Origin: Tritrichomonas musculus
Lineage: Eukaryota > Parabasalia > Tritrichomonadida > Tritrichomonadidae
Length of the DNA stretch: 64,000 bases
Assembly: GCA_039105265.1 (NCBI GenBank)
Contig: JAPFFF010000005.1
Location: 2,093,501 to 2,157,500, forward strand
Direction: 5' to 3'
Below the pieces are notes generated by a model, which was not told the DNA's origin, did not search any database, and saw only the letters and a list, made by a program, of their open reading frames with translations. This document shows positions 57,930 through 64,000 of the stretch, one piece after another. The number at the start of each line of letters is the position of its first letter. The first letter of the stretch is position 1. The position numbers and the translations under genes were made by a program.

Positions 57930-60422
57930 ATGTTCAGCATAGAACAGAGTGGATTTTCTATAAAAGGGGCCACTATCGACGAGCTATTGATTGAATATAT
58001 TAAGAAGTATGCATGCATGTGTCATAATGGGTCCAATGGCTCAAATATAACTGGTTCCAACCAGGAGCAAATCAAGGAACTCATTACGAGTACAGTTGGT
58101 GAGCAACTCGAAAAATATGCCTTAGCCAAGGACCTTGAGTCATACGCTTTGCAAACCCAGCTATTCGACTATGTGAAAACCGAGGATTTCAATACGGAGA
58201 TGCTGAAGTACGCATCTAGTGAAGATGTAGATGGTGCCATTGGGGAATTACGTGATTACATCGCCAAAAACTGTGCGCTATCTACTGAAATACCTGAGGT
58301 CCCTGAGAACATCGTTACGAGTGATTCATTGAGTACTGCTTTGGAACCGTATGCTAAGACCCAGGACTTAAGTGAGTATGCTAAGACCCAGGACTTACCA
58401 GATATGACCGAGTACGCGAAGCTTGCAAACTTAAGTGAGTATGCTCTCAAAGCGGATATCCCAGAACCAGTTGACTTGACACCATATTATACTAGTGGTC
58501 AGGCCGATGAGAAGTTCGTCGATGAAGATGAGCTCGCATATGAATTAGATAAGTATGAGACCAAGGATGTGGCTAATGGGAAGTATGCGAAGCTTGCGAA
58601 CTTAAGTGAGTACGCTCTCAAAACGGATATCCCTGAGGTACCCACAGTTCTCAAAAATAGTGAGTTGCAATTGAATCCAAATGAAGAACCAGCAGAAGAA
58701 GTTCAACAGAAATTGATGAACGATGATACACCACTATCAGCACAAGCATCATATATATTATCATCCATGGCAGTAACTAAAACATTGGATTTTATTAATC
58801 TTGATGAGTACGCAAAGCTTGCGAACTTAGGTGAGTATGCGAAGACCCAAGACTTGCCAGATATGACCAAGTATGCACTCTCAACAGATATACCAACAGA
58901 TTTGGTTAATGGATCTACACTGAGTACTGCTTTGGAACCATTTGCTAAAACCCAGGACTTACCAGATATGACCGAGTACGCGAAGCTTGCGAACTTAAGT
59001 GAGTATGCTCTCAAAACAGATATACCAAAAGAGTATTTCACTGATATCGGTGGAGAGGTTTATATCAAAGACCCAAACAACATCCTGACATTGGGTGGAG
59101 CAAATCAGACAAGTAGTGATGCACCTCTCATGGTCATGAAACCAAATCATTCTCGAAATACCAGAATATTTAGCATTGGCAATCAACTGGATAGCTCGAA
59201 GGAGCGATGGTTAGATTTTGATATTGATGCAAACAGTGATACAGCGACCATCAAATACAATGAAATAACTGCATTGGAGATTACTCGATCAAAAGTTTGT
59301 GTTATGAATGCATGTGATGTAGACGGTAATGCCTATGCAAAAACCCAGGACTTACCAGATATGACCAAGTATGCACTCACAACAGATATCCCAGCACCAG
59401 TTGACTTGACACCATATTATACTAGTGCCCAGGCTGATGAGAAGTTCGTTGATAAAGATGAATTGGCTTTTGAATTAGATAAGTATGTTCCCAAAGAAGG
59501 TAATTCAACTATTAAAGGTACATTGTCAATATTAGATACAAATACTACAGAATCAGATTTTAAAACCTTGTTAATAGCAGGCATAGGTACAAATGAAAAT
59601 GAAGCCGCAACTTTCGGTTTTTATATTGGTTCAGGTGTTTTAGGTGTTGCAGGTTGTGAAAATATTATTGGTTGGGATATAGAACATACCATTTTTCATA
59701 ATAACGTTTTTATAACATATGGTGATTTAGAAATAGATGGTGTAGATGCAGATTGTTTAAAGGTATATCAAGGAAATCCAAATTTATATGAATCGAACAT
59801 AATTCTTGGTCTTAATTCCGCAAAATGTGCAAAAATACAATATTATAATCAAGGTAATTTAGCTCGTTATAGAGTAATATTGAATAATTCAAACGCGTTT
59901 TCTTATGAAGTTTCTCCATCAGGAAGAAATACAACAATTGATTCAAATTTACATGTTAACGGTAAGATAACATCCAATGGTTCAACTACCATCACTCACT
60001 ACTCCCCAATCGAGTCATCGGTTAACACCATCACCGATTTCGTCATTGGAGCTCCAGTATATATGACCGGTAAGGTGTATCATCGTGAGGATTCGAAATG
60101 GGTCCCTAGCACTGAAGCTGACACCACTGATTGCATATGTAGTGTGAAGACCACTGGCACTTGGAAGGAGTATGTTGGTATATGCGTGAGAATCGATGAA
60201 GCCAATGGTTGTATCACATTCGCCACTCATGGGGATTACATGGTTAAGGTTGAGGACTCCTCATGCTATTCCATTGGGGATGAGGTATTCATTGATAACG
60301 CTGATAATAAACTGAAGATACTCACTGGTGAGACTGCGATAACCTCAAAAATAAATCGTATGACCGTGGGTATCATAACTGGTATCATCAACGGATCCAC
60401 ATTAGCTGTATTCAAATCATAA
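57930..60422 (+). CDS. Polinton C fibre-like protein (830 aa)
   Basis: A short N-terminal anchor is followed by many repeats of YAKLANLSEYALKTDIPE and YAKTQDLPDMTKYALSTDIP units (nucleotides about 58330-59480), with PVDLTPYYTSGQADEKFVD blocks. Next is a beta-rich head with RNTTIDSNLHVNGKITSNGS, DCICSVKTTGTWKEYVGICV and FATHGDYMVKVEDSS, ending LAVFKS, which matches the end of the B fibre. The repeats suggest a trimeric shaft and the conserved head a chaperone-like or receptor-binding tip. The stretch 59480-59950 uses AT-richer codons than its flanks. Confidence 0.7.
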   Translation: MFSIEQSGFSIKGATIDELLIEYIKKYACMCHNGSNGSNITGSNQEQIKELITSTVGEQLEKYALAKDLESYALQTQLFDYVKTEDFNTEMLKYASSEDVDGAIGELRDYIAKNCALSTEIPEVPENIVTSDSLSTALEPYAKTQDLSEYAKTQDLPDMTEYAKLANLSEYALKADIPEPVDLTPYYTSGQADEKFVDEDELAYELDKYETKDVANGKYAKLANLSEYALKTDIPEVPTVLKNSELQLNPNEEPAEEVQQKLMNDDTPLSAQASYILSSMAVTKTLDFINLDEYAKLANLGEYAKTQDLPDMTKYALSTDIPTDLVNGSTLSTALEPFAKTQDLPDMTEYAKLANLSEYALKTDIPKEYFTDIGGEVYIKDPNNILTLGGANQTSSDAPLMVMKPNHSRNTRIFSIGNQLDSSKERWLDFDIDANSDTATIKYNEITALEITRSKVCVMNACDVDGNAYAKTQDLPDMTKYALTTDIPAPVDLTPYYTSAQADEKFVDKDELAFELDKYVPKEGNSTIKGTLSILDTNTTESDFKTLLIAGIGTNENEAATFGFYIGSGVLGVAGCENIIGWDIEHTIFHNNVFITYGDLEIDGVDADCLKVYQGNPNLYESNIILGLNSAKCAKIQYYNQGNLARYRVILNNSNAFSYEVSPSGRNTTIDSNLHVNGKITSNGSTTITHYSPIESSVNTITDFVIGAPVYMTGKVYHREDSKWVPSTEADTTDCICSVKTTGTWKEYVGICVRIDEANGCITFATHGDYMVKVEDSSCYSIGDEVFIDNADNKLKILTGETAITSKINRMTVGIITGIINGSTLAVFKS
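58330..59480 (+). repeat. Coding repeats in the Polinton C fibre shaft
   Basis: The DNA units AAGCTTGCGAACTTAAGTGA and AAGACCCAGGACTTACCAGA, among others, recur about ten times in mixed order, giving the shaft repeats. High DNA identity between units implies recent unequal exchange. Confidence 0.8.
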
Positions 60423-60455
60423 TGTAGGTCGCAGCAATTTTGCTGTCACCCAAAT

Positions 60456-63400
60456 TTAGAGCATAATATAGTCCCCTGATGTGAGTCCATGGATGAATGG
60501 GGCACAGGATTGGTTCTCGAGGACAATCATTTTGGTGTGAGTCCCGGTGAGAGCATTCTTGTTTACCGTGATCTTGGACATCGTCATCTCACTGATTTTG
60601 CTCTGGATTTTGGTATTGCGCATCAATTGCAGATTGATATTTTTGCCAACCTTCACACCACCATTGTCGATGATGTCCTTGTAATCATCACTTGTAATAT
60701 GGTTTTTCTTGAGGGAGACCCCCTTGAGTTTGAGTGCCTTGGTTATAGAGCCACTATTAAATATGGTGTAGCACTTGGGGGCTAACGCAATCATATTCTC
60801 ACCATATTTCTCAATGCAGAGACCCAGTATTTTCTTCTCATCAGCGATTGTATTTATATTGGGATTCGGCATGAACTTATATATGTTCTCATCATAGAAT
60901 GCTCTATTCTTGATGATGTATTTGAACTCTTGATTGGAACCCTTGGATTCATCACCAGCAACCGCAAAATATGCACTATCGGTGTCTCCCTCTATGAAAT
61001 GGAATCGCTCCACATCAAGGCACTTGTACATGAACTCGTATATGAATGTGAGATACCAGAATTTGGCATTATCTAGTGTCCAGAATGACTCCTGAAGGCA
61101 AGTCGTACATTTGAAGCTCTTTGGGTTCATTTGGAGTAGGTAGTTGTCATCACTCAATTTGATCCCACTAACATAGTTATCGTAGATGATATTCTGGAAG
61201 GTCTTATCACGTGAACATATTTTTATTTTAGAGAACTTCTCAGTGTTCATCCCATCGTATCCATATGAACCATTCATGCTAATCTTGTAGAACTTTTCAT
61301 TGCCGGATACAGCTCCAGAAATGATATCCTGACGACGTTTCATGAACTCACTAACAAATGGGTTGAAACCACGATGAGCTTCATATTTAGTGAGACTTTT
61401 GATATCTTCGATGACAAGCCCATGGTCGAGTAGGAACCAGAGATAATAATTTGAGAATGTTTGATAGGTACCCATCGTATCGACACACATAGTTAGCTTT
61501 CGTTCAGTTTTATCAGCGGATGGGAGTTTGTTGTGAGTCATGTAGTTGTGCATGTATGAACCAATGGTTGTTTCATCGTTCGTGATATCAAAATTGCGAA
61601 ATACTGGTGGGAAATTGATGAAGTTATTGATTTTAGATACTGGGCATTTCAATATGACCTCCGCTTTGAACAAATATTTAGGATGCTTTCGTAAATTCCG
61701 GCTGTTGATGATATGCATACATGAGTTATAGGTTTTCATATTTTTGGTACCATTGTTATAAACATCGAATCTCTCCAACATGGAACCTGGCATATACATA
61801 ACCCCTCCGTGATATGGATTGAAATCATGTTTGGTTGAACTGAATGCTGATGGGTATAAGCTATTGAAATCAACTCCAACAATGTGAGTCATAGTGTGAG
61901 GGGTATCATATGAGATTACCTTGTGATCAACGGCGTTGTATCTAAAACGGTTTATTTTGGTATGACCCTTGATGTTGACACGGTGCATAACATTGGATAG
62001 ACCTCCAGTGATGTTGTTCCGTAAGCTATAATATTCCTGTTCATCATTGATGAGTGTTGGGAGATGCATCATCTTGCAATATTTCTTCAGTTGAATTCGT
62101 AGTTTGGTTATATTGGGGTCATCACGACTGCGAAGTTTGTTGCATTCTGCACAAGCGAGTTTACAGTTGCTGAGTTCGTGACCGATATCGTTATTGATTC
62201 TATCGAGGGTAGGCTTATTGGTCCACGTGAAGTGTTCACCACAGAGATGACACTTACCGGTATCAGGATTGTTGTACATTTTCATGAATTCATCAAACTG
62301 CTCCTCGCAAACACATTTATCGAGGTTCCTGGGAGAGTCCTTATGAGATTGATTATATTTGACATCCTGATTATAGTAGTTCTCACATTTGAATCTCCAC
62401 CATTTGAGATTTGGTTTGAATGTATTTATAGAATTCTGTATAGAGTATTCAGTGTTTGGGTCAAATTCCTTATAAGCGAGTGCATACTTGATACAGGATG
62501 CATTCTTGCTCAACGAGAGATTCGATATGAGGTCAACGTTGTACTGAGCATTGAGGACTATCAAATTGTCAATGGGTTTAATCATCATCTCAACATCGTT
62601 ATCATTATACGCCAACAGGTAATCCCATCGGGTTTTATAATTTTTGGCATCTTCGAGATATAATTTGTAATCATCTTCAGTCAATGGATTCTTCTGGTTG
62701 AGATAACTGTAAAATGCTTCATACTCAAAGGGCTCCGTTCGTGAGAGAACCTCATTATAATTCTCAATGTTGATAGCTTCATATGGGAACACACCTTTAC
62801 TGCTATTCTCGAGTCCACCAAAATCTACACCAAATTGTCGTAATGTACCTCCAGCAACGAATGATTGTGCATCGATGAATCTCAACTTGGTGTTATATTT
62901 TGAGGACTTCAATATGAATTGCTTCAATGATGATGCGGTACCGATGATACTGTTGGGCTCGACACTCCACGAACAGTAATTGAGATACTGCTTGAATAGG
63001 TTACTATCGAATCTACTCGAATTGAACCCAAATACGGTAATCACATTCAGGTTTCTGTCGATTTTATTGAGAGTATCAATCGATTCATTAATAAAGGTTT
63101 TCATATATTGAACCTTATCGTGATACACCTGTTGAGATTGCTCAAACAACCACTCAATCCACTCAGTGATGAACTCAGTTGAATCTCTTAATGAGAAGTG
63201 TCGTGTGTTGCAACCAGATTGTGATTTGACACATGATGATACGCTAAGTGGAATCAATCGAGAGTTGATAGTTGTTGATGAACCAATAGATGTATTCACA
63301 GGTTGTTCAACAGTTTCGAAATCATAAGTGATGTAATATATGTTGGGTTTCCATTCGAGACCATATGCTAAACAATATTCATACACCGGATTGTTGAGTA

Positions 63401-64000
63401 TATGTGGACAATATGGAAGTGGCTCACGATTAGGTATAAATTGTTTTCGAAATACTCCAGTACAGTTATCAACATGATTCTTGAAGCGATTCATATTGTG
63501 ATGACCGTAATGTGCATATGAGCCACACTTTGGGCAGATATGGATGTTGGTCAACTTCTCAGCATCCTTGATATACATTATGTGAATGATTCGATTTTGA
63601 GTGAACAGCAATGCAGATTTCCTAAATGAATTGTCACGATTATATTTCCATTGGTCCTGAAGGTTATACACCTTGAGTTCTGCATTGTACTCATAGATGT
63701 CAACATTCAAATGATGCTTTTCAGCAGATGCCTTCATGGCTTCAATTGATGTACCCGGATAGTTGTTCAGGAAGTTGATTGCAGCTTGAGATGGCTTAGT
63801 TGAATACACTATATTGTGTTCCCCGCACAGAAGTTTCCTAGCTGCTTGTGTACGATGCTTAGTATAACAATGATATTTGGGGTTAACTAGATGATCATCG
63901 AGACATGCAGCAAGAAATCGGTACCAACATAGATTGTCATCGACGTTGTCTGTGATAATGAATTTATTATTTTTGATTTCAGGAGGTAAATCCTTGATGG
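60456..64000 (-). CDS. POLB: Protein-primed family B DNA polymerase of Polinton C (N-terminus beyond window)
   Basis: The frame is open from the stop at 60456 to the right edge (about 1180 codons). Counting from the first residue encoded at 63809, a zinc-finger-like CPKC...H...C lies near 92-116. Exonuclease motifs are ITYDFETVE (~160), TVFGFNSSRFDSN (~258) and YNDNDVEMM (~401). An HNH-like zinc motif lies at ~520-557. Polymerase motif A VDFNSLYPS is at ~646, motif B KISMNGSYG at ~842, and motif C EGDTDSAYF at ~940. The part upstream of 63809 includes DNLCWYRFLAACLDDHL, like the Cys-containing segment found before the exonuclease in Polinton polymerases. It replicates the linear element from terminal-protein primers. 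Confidence 0.88.
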   Translation of the reverse strand, partial: IKDLPPEIKNNKFIITDNVDDNLCWYRFLAACLDDHLVNPKYHCYTKHRTQAARKLLCGEHNIVYSTKPSQAAINFLNNYPGTSIEAMKASAEKHHLNVDIYEYNAELKVYNLQDQWKYNRDNSFRKSALLFTQNRIIHIMYIKDAEKLTNIHICPKCGSYAHYGHHNMNRFKNHVDNCTGVFRKQFIPNREPLPYCPHILNNPVYEYCLAYGLEWKPNIYYITYDFETVEQPVNTSIGSSTTINSRLIPLSVSSCVKSQSGCNTRHFSLRDSTEFITEWIEWLFEQSQQVYHDKVQYMKTFINESIDTLNKIDRNLNVITVFGFNSSRFDSNLFKQYLNYCSWSVEPNSIIGTASSLKQFILKSSKYNTKLRFIDAQSFVAGGTLRQFGVDFGGLENSSKGVFPYEAINIENYNEVLSRTEPFEYEAFYSYLNQKNPLTEDDYKLYLEDAKNYKTRWDYLLAYNDNDVEMMIKPIDNLIVLNAQYNVDLISNLSLSKNASCIKYALAYKEFDPNTEYSIQNSINTFKPNLKWWRFKCENYYNQDVKYNQSHKDSPRNLDKCVCEEQFDEFMKMYNNPDTGKCHLCGEHFTWTNKPTLDRINNDIGHELSNCKLACAECNKLRSRDDPNITKLRIQLKKYCKMMHLPTLINDEQEYYSLRNNITGGLSNVMHRVNIKGHTKINRFRYNAVDHKVISYDTPHTMTHIVGVDFNSLYPSAFSSTKHDFNPYHGGVMYMPGSMLERFDVYNNGTKNMKTYNSCMHIINSRNLRKHPKYLFKAEVILKCPVSKINNFINFPPVFRNFDITNDETTIGSYMHNYMTHNKLPSADKTERKLTMCVDTMGTYQTFSNYYLWFLLDHGLVIEDIKSLTKYEAHRGFNPFVSEFMKRRQDIISGAVSGNEKFYKISMNGSYGYDGMNTEKFSKIKICSRDKTFQNIIYDNYVSGIKLSDDNYLLQMNPKSFKCTTCLQESFWTLDNAKFWYLTFIYEFMYKCLDVERFHFIEGDTDSAYFAVAGDESKGSNQEFKYIIKNRAFYDENIYKFMPNPNINTIADEKKILGLCIEKYGENMIALAPKCYTIFNSGSITKALKLKGVSLKKNHITSDDYKDIIDNGGVKVGKNINLQLMRNTKIQSKISEMTMSKITVNKNALTGTHTKMIVLENQSCAPFIHGLTSGDYIML

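Larger units (their letters stand above)
46748..64000. mobile_element. Polinton/Maverick element C (right end outside window)
   Basis: This element carries ATPase, MCP, pVI-like peptide, integrase, 110-residue protein, DxNGD protein, fibre and protein-primed DNA polymerase, the most complete Polinton set in the window. The proposed left end, AGTAGTGATGAGTGTTCC, begins where a B gene stops. It resembles the end of element A and starts with the AG expected of Polintons. The 6 bp before it are CACGTA, a candidate target duplication to be sought at the far end. The genes look whole, with no obvious break in the part seen, so it is young. Confidence 0.85.

Noticed and set aside
62178-62663. 161-codon rightward frame opposite the polymerase gene
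   Set aside because: Antisense to conserved exonuclease/HNH coding sequence of PolB.

Overview
The window reads as a parabasalid protist, most like Tritrichomonas or Trichomonas. The host stretches are very AT-rich and every host gene is a single exon. The host genes include two small Myb-domain proteins of trichomonad type, a SCAR/WAVE actin regulator, a lone-bromodomain protein, a Ski2-type helicase and a BspA-type leucine-rich-repeat remnant. The rest is mobile DNA, chiefly Polinton/Maverick elements, which trichomonads carry in large numbers. The species is inferred from gene content only.

Layout. (1) 1-15581: right-hand part of Polinton A: an edge-cut gene, fibre-type genes, a conserved virion-type gene, major capsid protein (MCP), packaging ATPase, integrase and others, then a 700-base non-coding terminal region rich in inverted repeats. 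(2) 15670-20680: a 4,993-bp element with about 166-bp terminal inverted repeats and a 9-bp target duplication, which fits a non-autonomous Mutator-like transposon. (3) 20681-31061: host genes, in order Myb, SCAR/WAVE, bromodomain, Ski2-like helicase, three-repeat Myb. (4) 31062-34909: a graveyard with an old Polinton MCP fossil, a BspA-like pseudogene fragment, a small MITE-like repeat and the tail of an unknown helical host protein. (5) 34917-46747: a hAT-transposase fragment joined in frame to Polinton B (ATPase, MCP, KilA-N protein, fibre, several small genes). (6) 46748-64000: Polinton C, apparently inserted into B, with ATPase, MCP, integrase, fibre and a protein-primed family B DNA polymerase that runs off the right edge.

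The three Polintons are different lineages. Their MCPs, ATPases, fibres and small proteins are clearly related but strongly diverged, and gene order differs. Together they show the usual Polinton parts: replication (PolB), integration (retrovirus-like integrase), packaging (ATPase) and virion (MCP, pVI-like peptide, fibres). A and B are incomplete in the window, A carrying about one break; C shows no obvious break in the part seen. All three look young compared with the MCP fossil near 32-33.5 kb, which has roughly ten breaks.

The observations most worth following are: the nested B/C insertion; the KilA-N gene in B; an HNH-type zinc motif inside PolB of C; the very short divergent spacers in front of all three fibre genes; the large inverted repeats of A; the hAT-Polinton chimeric frame; and the non-coding Mutator-like element.
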